DNA of 64,000 bases from Sphingomonas sp. G-3-2-10 (GCF_012927115.1 NZ_JABBFY010000001.1:1922001-1986000), one strand, 5' to 3'; positions 15,915 to 26,050 are shown, counted from the stretch's first letter. Program-made: numbers and translations. Notes: generated by a model not told the origin, from the letters alone.

Positions 15915-16520
15915 ATGGCCATCCGCAAATTCCTGCTCGAAGACCCCGCCAAACCCGAAGGCCCGGACAATGAAGCGAGCCGGAAACGCATCGAGGACGC
16001 GCTGCTCGAGCTGATGGCCGAAGGCGAACGCCTCAACCACGATCTCGTCGCGAAACGCGCCGGCCTCTCGCGCCGGACGGTCTACCGCTATCACCCGGAT
16101 CGCGACGCGCTGCTCCGGGCGCTCTGGTCCCGGCTCAGTCCCGGCGCGGCGGGCGACAAGCTGCCCCGCTCGCTCACCACGATGCTCGATCGCCAGCCAG
16201 CCTTGTTCGACGGGTTCGACAAGAATGCGACGGCGATGACCGTGACGATGGCCAGCGCCGAGGGCCGCAAGATGCGCAACGCGATCACCGCCGAACGCAC
16301 CGCCGCCTATCGCGAAGCGCTGGCCGAAGAGACCGCGCATTTGCCCGAGCCGTCACGCACCCATGCCATCGCCGCGATCCAGCTGCTCAACAGCGGCCTG
16401 GCGTGGCGCGAGATGCGCGACCAATGGAGCATGGACGGCCAGTCGATCGCCGCCACCTGCCGCTGGGCGATCGAGACGTTGCTGAAGGATCTGGAGCAGG
16501 GCGGCGGCCCGCCCGCCTGA
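15915..16520 (+). CDS. TetR-family transcriptional regulator
   Basis: A 201-residue regulator. The N-terminal helix-turn-helix is at about residues 24-70 (LNHDLVAKRAGLSRRTVYRYHPDRDALLRALW), with the usual TVYRYH recognition helix; the rest is an all-helical ligand-binding and dimerisation domain with HAIAAIQLLNSGLAWREM near the end. It likely represses the divergent VOC gene and itself through the three palindromes just upstream. The ligand is unknown. The 201 bases after its stop hold no gene; they probably contain the promoter of the MaoC gene. Confidence 0.92.
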   Translation: MAIRKFLLEDPAKPEGPDNEASRKRIEDALLELMAEGERLNHDLVAKRAGLSRRTVYRYHPDRDALLRALWSRLSPGAAGDKLPRSLTTMLDRQPALFDGFDKNATAMTVTMASAEGRKMRNAITAERTAAYREALAEETAHLPEPSRTHAIAAIQLLNSGLAWREMRDQWSMDGQSIAATCRWAIETLLKDLEQGGGPPA

Positions 16521-16721
16521 CCGCCGAGTCGCGATCCGCCATCGCATTTTTGAAGATTGGGTTCGGGATATACCCACGGCCGAGCGGTAAAAAGCCTTGC
16601 GCAGACGCTACGTCATTCGCGTTTTTCGTAATTCCGGTCTTTCGGGGCTTGCAGCACACCCACGCCGCTCACTAGATGTCGCCCATCGCCACGCGAAACC
16701 GCGCCGGGAGGGTTTGTCCAA

Positions 16722-17177
16722 GTGAGCACGATCACCGTCCAGCAAATGGCCGAAACCATCGGCAGCCAGCGGGTTTCGGACTGGCTCGAAGTCACGCAGG
16801 ACATGATCGACAAGTTCGCCGACGCGACGGGCGATCACCAGTTCATCCACGTGAACCCCGAAATGGCGGCGAAGACCCCGTTCGGCGGCACCATCGCACA
16901 TGGCTTCCTCTCGCTCTCGCTGATGCCCGTTCTCGCCAACATGACCGATGCGCCCAGGATCGAAGGCGTGAAGATGGGCGTCAATTACGGCGGCAACAAA
17001 ACCCGTTTCCTCACGCCCGTACGCTCGGGCAAGCGCGTGCGCGGCCGCTTCAAGCTGCTCAAATTCGTCGAGCGCCAGCCCGGCGTTTGGGAGCAGCTCA
17101 ACGAATTCACGCTGGAGATAGAGGACGAGCCGAAGCCCGCCCTGATCGCCGAATGGATCTCGCTGATTTACGTGTGA
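16722..17177 (+). CDS. MaoC-like (R)-specific enoyl-CoA hydratase
   Basis: A 151-residue single hot-dog domain. The hydratase-2 motif is clear: DATGDHQFIHVNPEMA (catalytic Asp and His) followed by PFGGTIAHGFLSLSL. It hydrates trans-2-enoyl-CoA to (R)-3-hydroxyacyl-CoA, linking beta-oxidation with polyhydroxyalkanoate or lipid synthesis. Start is GTG 16722 with GGGAGGG nine bases before it. A thiolase follows after a 169-base gap filled by hairpin repeats, and an intracellular PHA depolymerase lies about 5.5 kb away, so an acyl-CoA role is consistent. Confidence 0.93.
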   Translation: MSTITVQQMAETIGSQRVSDWLEVTQDMIDKFADATGDHQFIHVNPEMAAKTPFGGTIAHGFLSLSLMPVLANMTDAPRIEGVKMGVNYGGNKTRFLTPVRSGKRVRGRFKLLKFVERQPGVWEQLNEFTLEIEDEPKPALIAEWISLIYV

Positions 17178-17215
17178 CCCAGTTTAGCCCTCTCCCGTCT
17201 TCACGGGATAGGGTT

Positions 17216-17319
17216 GGGTGAGGGTCTTCTTCTTCTTCTGCCTCGCCCGGACGCAAGAAGAAGACCCTCACCCTCCCGCCTTTGGCGGGCCCCTCCCTCT
17301 CCCGCGAAGGCGGGAGAGG
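17216..17319. repeat. REP-like hairpin cluster between maoC-like and thiolase genes
   Basis: A perfect 19-base inverted repeat (GGGTGAGGGTCTTCTTCTT at 17216-17234 against its complement at 17255-17273) is followed by CCTCTCCCGC/GCGGGAGAGG (17296-17305 and 17310-17319, loop of four). Neither hairpin has a U-tract. The CCCTCTCCC...GGGAGAGGG theme recurs at 50536-50554 and, in a related form, at 42671-42809. This looks like the dispersed intergenic hairpin elements common in sphingomonads; it may act on mRNA stability between the two genes. Confidence 0.7.
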
Positions 17320-17346
17320 TGTTGAAATCGAAGAGAAGGAAAACCA

Positions 17347-18525
17347 ATGTCCCGCTCCGCAGTCATCGTCTCCACCGCCCGCACTCCGATCGGCCGCGCC
17401 TATCGCGGGGCGTTCAACAACCTCCCCGCCCCGACGCTGGGCAGCCATTCGGTCAAGGCCGCGGTCGAGCGCGCCGGGATCGACGGGGCTGAAGTTGCCG
17501 ACGTCGTCTTCGGCGCCGCGCTCCAGCAGGGCAGCACCGCGGGCAATATCGCCCGCCAGGTCGCGCTTCGCGCCGGTCTGCCGGTCAGCGTTTCGGGCAT
17601 GTCACTCGATCGCCAGTGCGCCTCCGGCCTGATGGCGATCGCCACCGCAGCCAAGCAGATCATCGTCGACAATATGGACGTCACGATCGGCGGCGGCCTT
17701 GAATCGATCAGCCTCGTCCAGACCCCGCAGATGCGCGTCGCCCCCGATCCCGAGCTGCTCGCGATCCATAACGACGTGTACATGCCGATGCTCCAGACCG
17801 CCGAAGTCGTCGCCGCGCGCTACGGCATCAGCCGCGATCGCTGCGACGAATATGCCCTCCAGTCGCAGCAGCGCACCGCCGCCGCGCAGGCCGCGGGCAA
17901 GTTCGACGACGAGATCGTGCCGGTCACCGCGACGATGAACGTCGTCAACAAGGAGACCAAGGAAGTCAGCCAGAAGGAAGTGACGCTCACGAAGGACGAG
18001 GGCAACCGCGCCGACACCACGCTGGAGGGCCTCAAGTCGCTCCAGCCCGTGCTGCCGAACGGCACCGTCACCGCGGGCAACGCTTCGCAGCTGTCGGACG
18101 GTTCGTCGGCTTCGGTGCTGATGGAGGAAAAGCTCGCCGAGAAGCGCGGGCTCCAGCCGCTCGGCCGCTATGTCGGCATGGCCGTCGCGGGCACCAAGCC
18201 CGACGAGATGGGCATCGGCCCGGTCTATGCCGTCCCCGCCCTGCTCGACCGGTTCGGGCTGAAGATGGACGATATCGGCCTGTGGGAGCTGAACGAAGCC
18301 TTCGCGGTGCAGGTGCTCTATTGCCAGGACGTCCTCGGCATCCCGAACGAGCTGCTCAACGTCAATGGCGGCTCGATCTCGATCGGCCATCCCTATGGCA
18401 TGACCGGCGCCCGCTGCACCGGCCACGCCCTGATCGAAGGCAAGCGCCGTGGCGCGAAATATGTCGTCGTGACGATGTGCGTCGGCGGCGGCATGGGCGC
18501 GGCGGGCCTGTTCGAAGTCCTCTGA
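17347..18525 (+). CDS. Acetyl-CoA C-acyltransferase (thiolase)
   Basis: A 392-residue cytoplasmic thiolase of normal length. The acyl-accepting Cys91 is in [13 protein letters not shown]; the substrate and catalytic motifs [23 protein letters not shown] (His) and [15 protein letters not shown] (second Cys) follow in order. It catalyses thiolytic cleavage of 3-ketoacyl-CoA or the reverse Claisen condensation. [10 protein letters not shown] differs slightly from the commoner GHPLGASGAR and is typical of a divergent acetyl-CoA acyltransferase subgroup. GAAGG-like purines precede ATG 17347. A Rho-independent terminator follows the stop. Confidence 0.95.
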   Translation: MSRSAVIVSTARTPIGRAYRGAFNNLPAPTLGSHSVKAAVERAGIDGAEVADVVFGAALQQGSTAGNIARQVALRAGLPVSVSGMSLDRQCASGLMAIATAAKQIIVDNMDVTIGGGLESISLVQTPQMRVAPDPELLAIHNDVYMPMLQTAEVVAARYGISRDRCDEYALQSQQRTAAAQAAGKFDDEIVPVTATMNVVNKETKEVSQKEVTLTKDEGNRADTTLEGLKSLQPVLPNGTVTAGNASQLSDGSSASVLMEEKLAEKRGLQPLGRYVGMAVAGTKPDEMGIGPVYAVPALLDRFGLKMDDIGLWELNEAFAVQVLYCQDVLGIPNELLNVNGGSISIGHPYGMTGARCTGHALIEGKRRGAKYVVVTMCVGGGMGAAGLFEVL

Positions 18526-18544
18526 GCCTGTCCGATGCGAACAA

Positions 18545-18577
18545 GGGGCCGGTGGAGCGATCCGCCGGCCCTTTTCG
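18545..18577 (+). terminator. Rho-independent terminator after the thiolase gene
   Basis: GGGCCGGTGG pairs with CCGCCGGCCC (ten pairs, one G-U wobble) around a six-base loop, directly followed by TTTTCGTT. It starts about 20 bases past the thiolase stop. Confidence 0.85.
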
Positions 18578-18614
18578 TTGGCAAATGCCGGACTCCCCGT
18601 GCTTCAAACATGGC

Positions 18615-18929
18615 ATGAGCGCGAAAAAGACCCGTATCATGTATATCGAGGACAAGTCCGAAGGCCTGAACGGCCCGGCGCGGATCGGGCGCGTTACCTT
18701 CTCCAAGTCGGGTCAGTCGGCCCGCTATCGGGGACGCACCTTCCAGCGCCTTGGCGGCCACGGCTTCAAGGCCAATTATTTCGACACCGAAACCGGGGAC
18801 CATTTCTGGATCTCCGGCCCGCGAAAGGACGGCCTCGATCGCCTCTACGAAGGCAGCGCGAAGCCGGTGGAGATCGACGCCGATATCAGCGAGGAATATT
18901 GGAGCACGATCAGGGGCCGTCAGGCCTGA
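18615..18929 (+). CDS. Conserved small protein of unknown function
   Basis: A 104-residue basic protein: MYIEDKSEGLNGPARIGRV, then VTFSKSGQSARYRGRTFQRL, YFDTETGDHFWISGPRKDG and EIDADISEEYWSTIRG. This pattern recurs in short proteins of many proteobacteria, some of which carry a misleading 1-deoxyxylulose-5-phosphate synthase label; at this length it cannot be that enzyme. Homologues usually start at the Met at 18639, so the first eight residues here are doubtful; neither ATG has a good Shine-Dalgarno. The fold looks like small beta-rich modules. Function unknown. Confidence 0.75.
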   Translation: MSAKKTRIMYIEDKSEGLNGPARIGRVTFSKSGQSARYRGRTFQRLGGHGFKANYFDTETGDHFWISGPRKDGLDRLYEGSAKPVEIDADISEEYWSTIRGRQA

Positions 18930-18969
18930 CGCATTGACGCAAGGCAATCGCGCAGGCAGCCTTCCGGTC

Positions 18970-19509
18970 ATGGAAGCGGCCAGCAGCTATTCGAGCACCC
19001 ATTGGCGGTATCTGGTCGCCAAGCCATTCCTCGACATGTTCGTCTTCTCCGGGCGCTCGACGCGAACCGAGGCATTGGGGTTCACCCTGGTCGCTTCGTT
19101 CTTCATCCATACGCCACCGGAACTCGCAGGCGACTATTCCAACCCTCTGCTCGTCGTGGCCGGGCTGGCGCTTGGCCTCGTCCTTCACTTGCCGATCTAC
19201 GCCCTTGTCGTGCGTCGCGCGCATGATCAGGGCGCTTCCGCGCTATGGGTCCTGCTCCCGATTGTGCAGACCGCATTGGCGGCAGGATTGGTCGCCGTTG
19301 CGACTGAAAGAGGCGGCACGGGGGTCAACTTGCTCATCTGGAAAGCGCGCACGACCTGGTCGATGGAAACCACACCGATACTTGTCGCGATTTTTTCCGC
19401 GCTCATCATCCAACTGCTCCTGTTCTTCTCACCCCCCACGCCCGGCCCCAACCGCTACGGCCCCGATCCCCGCCTGCCCGATACCGAACCGCCCGTCACC
19501 GCGGCCTGA
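18970..19509 (+). CDS. DUF805 family membrane protein (first of a tandem pair)
   Basis: A 179-residue inner-membrane protein with four hydrophobic segments. DUF805 hallmarks are FSGRSTRTEALGFTLVASF near residue 25, LVVRRAHDQGASALWVLLP in the middle, and the C-terminal PGPNRYGPDPR. The family function is not known. The next gene encodes a paralogue sharing all three motifs, 70 bases downstream, so a local duplication is likely. This copy has a longer insert before its last helix (about residues 110-135). Confidence 0.88.
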   Translation: MEAASSYSSTHWRYLVAKPFLDMFVFSGRSTRTEALGFTLVASFFIHTPPELAGDYSNPLLVVAGLALGLVLHLPIYALVVRRAHDQGASALWVLLPIVQTALAAGLVAVATERGGTGVNLLIWKARTTWSMETTPILVAIFSALIIQLLLFFSPPTPGPNRYGPDPRLPDTEPPVTAA

Positions 19510-19579
19510 TCGCCCGTCCGATCGCTCCGGCGATCCCGGTCGATTGACGGCGCCCTGCTCCGTCTCCAGTCTCCGCACC

Positions 19580-20071
19580 ATGCCCGCCGCCCACAGCTAT
19601 CGCCCCACGCACTGGCTCCTGCTGGCCCTCAAGCCGCTGCGGAACATGCTGATCGTGTCCGGGCGCTCGACGCGGTCGGAAGTCGTCGCCTTCTTCGTGC
19701 TGGCTTCGCTCATGAACCTGTCGCCGTTCCTCGCGGATCCCGAAGCCTCGCCCTTGCTGCGGGCCCTGGTCACCGGCTGGCAGATCGTCTGGTCGCTGCC
19801 CTGGATCGCGCTGTTCGTCCGCCGCCTCCACGATCAGGATCGTCCGGCATGGTGGGTGCTGCTGATGGCGGTCGAGGCAATCGTCGCGCTCCCGCTCCTC
19901 GCGCTGCGAGAGCCCGGTGCCGCCGACTTCCTCAACCTGACCGGCGCCCCGCCGCTCGCCACCGCGCTCTCGGCGGTCTTCCTTGCCTCGATGCTGACCC
20001 AGCTCGTGCTGATGCTCCTGCCCGGCACGCCCGGCCCCAACCGCTACGGCCCCGACCCGCGCGACGCCTGA
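19580..20071 (+). CDS. DUF805 family membrane protein (second of a tandem pair)
   Basis: A 163-residue polytopic protein with THWLLLALKPLRNMLIVSGRSTRSEVVAFF, LFVRRLHDQDRPAWWVLLM and C-terminal PGPNRYGPDPR, homologous to the preceding gene along most of its length. Start at ATG 19580 (MPAAHSYRPTHW) corresponds to the paralogue's start. Family function unknown. The sequence identity is clearest in the motifs and low elsewhere, so the duplication is old or the copies have diverged in role. Confidence 0.88.
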   Translation: MPAAHSYRPTHWLLLALKPLRNMLIVSGRSTRSEVVAFFVLASLMNLSPFLADPEASPLLRALVTGWQIVWSLPWIALFVRRLHDQDRPAWWVLLMAVEAIVALPLLALREPGAADFLNLTGAPPLATALSAVFLASMLTQLVLMLLPGTPGPNRYGPDPRDA

Positions 20072-20105
20072 ACCTGCAAATACTCATTGTTATTTAACGC
20101 GCGAC

Positions 20106-20119
20106 TGTTAGCGTTACCA
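20106..20119. promoter_or_regulatory. LacI-type operator candidate TGTTAGCGTTACCA
   Basis: This 14-mer differs at one base from TGTTAGCGCTACCA, which I recall as the XylR operator of Caulobacter, a LacI-family site in sugar catabolism genes. It lies 50 bases upstream of the glucokinase-like start, in a short AT-rich stretch suited to a promoter. The match is by eye and the source sequence is from memory. Confidence 0.45.
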
Positions 20120-20168
20120 GATTGACGACCTCCGCAAACAGGAGGCGGCATAAGGGGAGGAGCGCGCG

Positions 20169-21113
20169 ATGCGCGACGGCGTGGCGCTGGTGGCCGATAT
20201 CGGCCGCCAATCGGTACGGTTCGGGCTGACCGGAGGCGAGCTGGGCACCACGCCCCGCGACGTCCGCAAGTTCATGACCGCCGAACACCCCACCTTCACC
20301 AGCGCGCTCGTCGCCTATCTCACCGACGTGAATCTGCGCGACGCGCGCCTGCCCGCCGTTCTCGCGGTGGCCGGCGCGGCGCGCGGCGACCTGATCAACC
20401 TGACCGGCAGCCGCTGGTACATCTCGCTGTCGGGCGTCGAAGCGGTGCTGCGCGAGCGCCCCCGCGCGCTCAACGAATGCGCCGCCAACGCCCTCGCCCT
20501 CACCCAGCTTCCCGCCAGCGCCTTCACCGCCCTTCGCGGACCGCCGCCGCGCGACGTGAAGCCCGGCGGCAACTATGTCGTGATCGGCATCGGCACCGGG
20601 CTGGGCGTCGCGGCGCTCGTCACTGCCGGCGACCGGCTGGTGCCCGTCCAGAGCGAAGCGGGCCATATCGCCTTCACGCCCCTCACCGCCGACGAGCGCA
20701 AATTCGCCGACTTCTGCAAGGCGCGCGGCATCGGCGTGGATGCGGAAACGCTGCTCAGCGCCCCCGGCCTGCTCCTTGCCCATGAGGCGCTGAGCGGCGG
20801 CAAGAAGCTGGCGAGGCCCGAGGATGTGACGCGCGGCCGCGATCCGGTCTGCACCGCGGTCGTGCGCATGTTTACCGATTATCTCGGCGCGTTCGCCGGC
20901 GATCTCGCGCTGGCGTTCGGCGCATGGGACGGCGTGTTCATCACCGGCGCCATCGGCCGCGCGCTGCACCTCCCTCTGACCGATCCCGGTTTCCGCCAGC
21001 GGATGGAGGCAAAGGCCAGCTTCCGCCGCCAGCTCGGCGAAGTTCCGGTGGCGCTGGTCAACCGCAACGACCTCGAACTGCTCGGCGCTGCCGCCGCGCT
21101 CGGGAACGCCTGA
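20169..21113 (+). CDS. Glucokinase family protein with altered active-site motifs
   Basis: A 314-residue protein aligning through its length with bacterial Glk (PF02685-type, hexokinase fold), which phosphorylates glucose with ATP. Conserved parts are IGIGTGLGVAAL near residue 139, Glu163 and His166 in SEAGH, and AETLLSAPGLL. Two key spots differ. The phosphate loop, normally DIGGTNAR, reads DIGRQSVRFG (residues 10-19), and the catalytic Asp of the usual NDF segment is Glu103 (LNECAANAL). Activity may thus be changed or lost. It stands alone rather than beside zwf, pgl and edd, where sphingomonad glk usually lies. GGGGAGGAG precedes ATG 20169. Confidence 0.8.
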   Translation: MRDGVALVADIGRQSVRFGLTGGELGTTPRDVRKFMTAEHPTFTSALVAYLTDVNLRDARLPAVLAVAGAARGDLINLTGSRWYISLSGVEAVLRERPRALNECAANALALTQLPASAFTALRGPPPRDVKPGGNYVVIGIGTGLGVAALVTAGDRLVPVQSEAGHIAFTPLTADERKFADFCKARGIGVDAETLLSAPGLLLAHEALSGGKKLARPEDVTRGRDPVCTAVVRMFTDYLGAFAGDLALAFGAWDGVFITGAIGRALHLPLTDPGFRQRMEAKASFRRQLGEVPVALVNRNDLELLGAAAALGNA

Positions 21114-21157
21114 ACCGCCCGCCCGTTCTGCCTCCAACCCCTTAGGAGAGCAGAGAC

Positions 21158-21640
21158 ATGATGGACGAAACCGCCAACCCGCAGGAAGTCCGCGAGCGCA
21201 TGTGGGAGAAGATGTCGAAGAGCCCCTTCGTCATGGTAACCCTGATCGGATCGGACAATCATGCCGAGCCCCTCACCGCCCAGCTCGACGAGGACGCCAA
21301 CAGCAAATTCTGGTTCTACACCCGCAAGGACAATCGCGTCGCCCCCGGCGGCCCGGCGATGGCGCAGTTCGTGTCGAAGGATCACAAGGTCTTCGCCTGC
21401 ATCCGCGGCAACCTCGTCCCCGAGACCGACGAAGCGATCATCGACAAATATTGGTCGAACATCACCGAAGCCTGGTTCGACGGCGGGCGGCAGGACCCGA
21501 TGCTGCTGATGCTTCGCTTCGAGCTGGAGGATGCCGAGATCTGGGAAGGCGACGAGTCGATCGTCGGCAAGTTCAAGATGCTGACCGGCATGAAGATCAG
21601 CGGCGAGGAAATGGGCCGCCACGTCGAAACCGCGCTCTGA
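21158..21640 (+). CDS. Pyridoxamine 5'-phosphate oxidase-related (general stress protein 26-like)
   Basis: A 160-residue split-barrel flavin-binding protein. MWEKMSKSPFVMVTLIGSDN, LTAQLDEDANSKFWFYTRKDNR, VFACIRGNLVP and the motif KYWSNITEAWFDGGRQDPMLLMLR are as in the Pyridox_oxase_2 / general stress protein 26 group, which binds FMN or F420-like cofactors rather than making PLP. AGGAGAG precedes ATG 21158; a second ATG follows immediately. The neighbourhood (DUF1232, BLUF sensor) suggests a stress-related role by context only. Confidence 0.88.
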   Translation: MMDETANPQEVRERMWEKMSKSPFVMVTLIGSDNHAEPLTAQLDEDANSKFWFYTRKDNRVAPGGPAMAQFVSKDHKVFACIRGNLVPETDEAIIDKYWSNITEAWFDGGRQDPMLLMLRFELEDAEIWEGDESIVGKFKMLTGMKISGEEMGRHVETAL

Positions 21641-21677
21641 GCTTGACCTGACCGCCCCGTGACGCGATCCCCGCGTC

Positions 21678-22046
21678 ATGGGGCCCTCACTCGCACACCG
21701 CATCCGCATCGAAGCGCACGCCGTCTGGCTCAGCGTCCGCGATTCCCGCACGCCGCTGCTCGCGAAGCTGTTCGGCCTGCTGGTCGCTGCCTATGCCCTC
21801 TCGCCGATCGATCTGATCCCGGATTTCATCCCGATCCTCGGTCTGCTCGACGACGCGATCCTGATCCCGCTCGGCGTCTGGCTGTTCGAGAAGATGGTGC
21901 CGCCCGATATCCTCGCCGAACATCGCGCCACGGCCGAAACCGCCGCCGAGCGCCCGGTCTCGTGGTGGGGCGTGCTGATCGTGGTCGCGATCTGGCTGGC
22001 GGCGGCATGGCTGATCTGGAGCGCTTTCACGCTCAACTACGACTGA
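21678..22046 (+). CDS. YkvA-like DUF1232 membrane protein
   Basis: A 122-residue protein with the DUF1232 core AAYALSPIDLIPDFIPILG followed by LLDDAILIPLGVWLFEKM, and a C-terminal transmembrane helix (VLIVVAIWLAAAWLIW). The family is widespread in bacteria, sits at the membrane, and has no proven function. The start is 37 bases past the preceding stop, so the two genes probably share a transcript. Confidence 0.88.
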   Translation: MGPSLAHRIRIEAHAVWLSVRDSRTPLLAKLFGLLVAAYALSPIDLIPDFIPILGLLDDAILIPLGVWLFEKMVPPDILAEHRATAETAAERPVSWWGVLIVVAIWLAAAWLIWSAFTLNYD

Positions 22047-22243
22047 GCATGACGCTGGCCTTCCGCCCACGCTGGGGCTGGCTGCTCCGGACCCTGCAGG
22101 CCGATGACTGATGCGCCGCGCCCCGACATCGCAAACAGGCCTAGCACCCATTAACGGGGCACGGTAAACATACGAAAATCAAGGAAATTATTAAGGCTTA
22201 CCGCCTAGTCCGGAACGATAGTCAGTTTATCGAAAGCGTACCC

Positions 22244-22645
22244 GTGTCCCTGCTCCAGATCATCTACGTCTCCAGCGCCGCTCCCCACCAGACGATCGAC
22301 CCGCAAGCGATGCTGAACAAGGCGCGCAGCAACAACAGCCGCGACGGGATCACCGGAATGCTCTATTTCGACGGCAGGCGCTTCATGCAGGCGATGGAAG
22401 GCCCGGCGGAAAAGGTCGAGGCCACGCTCGATCGCATCCGGGCCGATGCGCGCCACCGCGCGATCGTCGTGCTGAGCCGGCGCACGATCGAGACCCGCGA
22501 ATTCGGCGAATGGGCGATGGCCGCGAACATGCCCGGCACCAGCGACGAAGCCTTTTTCGATCGCGTCGAGGCGCTGATCGCCAACGCCTCGCCCGATGTC
22601 CGCGCGACGATCGCGGGCTTCATGCGGGTCCGCCACGCCGCCTGA
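22244..22645 (+). CDS. Stand-alone BLUF-domain blue-light sensor
   Basis: A 133-residue protein that is little more than one BLUF domain, which binds FAD and senses blue light. The photochemical residues can be placed against AppA: Tyr8 (IIYVSSA), Asn31 (SNNSRDGITG), Gln49 (RRFMQAMEG), Trp90 and Met92 (GEWAM). All are kept, so light sensing is likely. There is no output domain; the C-terminal 40 residues form the usual cap helices, so it must signal by protein-protein contact. Start is GTG 22244, after 197 bases with no other gene. Its partner is unknown. Confidence 0.93.
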   Translation: MSLLQIIYVSSAAPHQTIDPQAMLNKARSNNSRDGITGMLYFDGRRFMQAMEGPAEKVEATLDRIRADARHRAIVVLSRRTIETREFGEWAMAANMPGTSDEAFFDRVEALIANASPDVRATIAGFMRVRHAA

Positions 22646-22672
22646 CCCGCGCGGCCGCCCGGCGGCCCGTGC

Positions 22673-23902
22673 TCACCGCTCGTGCGCGGCGATCCACTGC
22701 TCCACCACCGGCGCGATGCGGTTGCGCCACTTCGAGCCGTTGAAGATGCCGTAATGGCCCACGTCCGGCGCCATGTGATACTGCTTCATCGCCTTGGGCA
22801 GCTTCGTCGCCAGCGTCAGCGAAGCCTTGGTCTGGCCAAGGCCGGAGATGTCGTCCTTCTCGCCTTCGATCGCCAGGATCGCGATGTCGGTGATCGCCGC
22901 CGGATCGACCGCGCGCCCACGATGCTTCATCTCGCCCCTGGGCAAGGCATGGGTCTGGAACACCAGATCGATCGTCTGGAGATAGAATTCGGCGGTCATG
23001 TCGCAGACCGAGCGATATTCCTCGTAAAAGGCCATCGTCGATTCCGCGCTGCTGTCGTCGCCCTGCACGAGGTGCTTGAACAGCTCCCAGTGCGAAATCA
23101 TGTGGTTGCCGAGGTTCATCGTCATGAAACCGGCGAGCTGGAGGAAGCCCGGATAGACCTGGCGGCCAGCGCCCGGATAGGTCATCGGCACGGTGGTGAT
23201 GACGTTGTTCTGGAACCAGCTGTGCGGCCGCTCGGTCGCCAGCGTGTTCACCGCGGTCGGCGCTTCGCGCGTATCGATCGGCCCGCCCATCATGGTCAGC
23301 GTCGCCGGCCGGCACGGATGCTTGTCCGCGCTCATCAGCGCCGCGGCGGCATAACAGGGCACCGAAGGCTGGCACACCGCCAGCATGTGGGGGCGGGTCT
23401 TGCCCTCCCCGATATGGTCGAGAAACTCGACGATATAGTCGATATAATCGTCCAGATCGAAGCGGCCGTCGGCGATCGGCACCTGCCGGGCATCGCGCCA
23501 GTCGGTGATGTACACGTCGCAGCTCGGCAGCATCCGCGCCACCGTCCCGCGCAGCAGCGTGGCGTAATGGCCCGACATCGGCGCGACGATCAGCAGCTTG
23601 GGACCGCCTTTCACGCCTTCCCGCACGAAGCGCTTGAGCTGGCCGAATGGCTTGCGCAGCACGATCTCTTCATGGACCGCGACCTGCTTGCCGTCGATCT
23701 CGGTACGGTCCAGCCCGAATTCGGGCTTGCCGCGCGGAGCGGAGGCATGGGCGAACACTTCAAGCGCGGAGGCCAGCACCGTACCGCCGCCCAGATAGGC
23801 GAACGGATTGGCGGGATTGTTCAGCAGCCCGGCCCCGAAATTGGCCATCGCGCTCGCACTTGCGAGCAGCGACCGCTGGAATTCATACGCGTTGTACAGC
23901 AT
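22673..23902 (-). CDS. phaZ: Intracellular poly(3-hydroxyalkanoate) depolymerase
   Basis: A 409-residue cytoplasmic hydrolase of the PhaZ family that mobilises stored polyhydroxybutyrate. The lipase-box-like nucleophile is Cys177 in LAVCQPSVPCYAAAALMS, matching the catalytic Cys of Ralstonia PhaZ; an Asp in EGEKDDISG and the His in PDVGHYGIFNG complete the triad. TDWRDARQVP and MMGGPIDTR are also family motifs. ATG 23902 (MLYNAYEFQRSLLASA) is the family start; the open frame upstream adds 29 unlikely residues. PHA is bound as granules, so the enzyme acts at the granule surface. Confidence 0.93.
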   Translation of the reverse strand: MLYNAYEFQRSLLASASAMANFGAGLLNNPANPFAYLGGGTVLASALEVFAHASAPRGKPEFGLDRTEIDGKQVAVHEEIVLRKPFGQLKRFVREGVKGGPKLLIVAPMSGHYATLLRGTVARMLPSCDVYITDWRDARQVPIADGRFDLDDYIDYIVEFLDHIGEGKTRPHMLAVCQPSVPCYAAAALMSADKHPCRPATLTMMGGPIDTREAPTAVNTLATERPHSWFQNNVITTVPMTYPGAGRQVYPGFLQLAGFMTMNLGNHMISHWELFKHLVQGDDSSAESTMAFYEEYRSVCDMTAEFYLQTIDLVFQTHALPRGEMKHRGRAVDPAAITDIAILAIEGEKDDISGLGQTKASLTLATKLPKAMKQYHMAPDVGHYGIFNGSKWRNRIAPVVEQWIAAHER

Positions 23903-24118
23903 CGGTTTTTCCACCCCGCCTTGTCCCCCTGCGACGATGGGGGAAGCGGGGTTATAACGAGGGGTTTGTGCAGTGCAACGCCGTAGCACTACCGATTGAT
24001 CCCGTTGTCATGCGGATCATACCGAATCTTCGACTCGCTCCTCGCCGCTCCACCCTGCGCCGGAAGGCGCTTTGCCCTGTTCCCCCGCGCCCGCAATCGC
24101 GCTAGTCCCCCGCGCGAC

Positions 24119-25897
<1,779 letters not shown>

Positions 25898-26050
25898 CCC
25901 AACACGCCTCCCCCGCCCTTGCATTGTTGGAAATCGCCCCGCGCAGGGGCCTTCCGCTTATTCGAAAACCGGGTATGCTGTCTCCAACGAACAGCGCCGA
26001 TGGTGTGAAGCCAGTGTCAACTTCCGCCGGTGCCGACAGGAGAGGACAGC

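Noticed and set aside
22049..22111. A 20-codon frame before the BLUF gene, considered as a leader peptide
   Set aside because: No run of regulatory codons, no terminator/antiterminator pair after it, and it ends more than 130 bases before the BLUF start.
22655..22667. GGCCGCC-C-GGCGGCC dyad between the convergent BLUF and phaZ genes, considered as a terminator
   Set aside because: The arms are separated by one base, so the hairpin loop would consume much of the stem, and there is no T-run.
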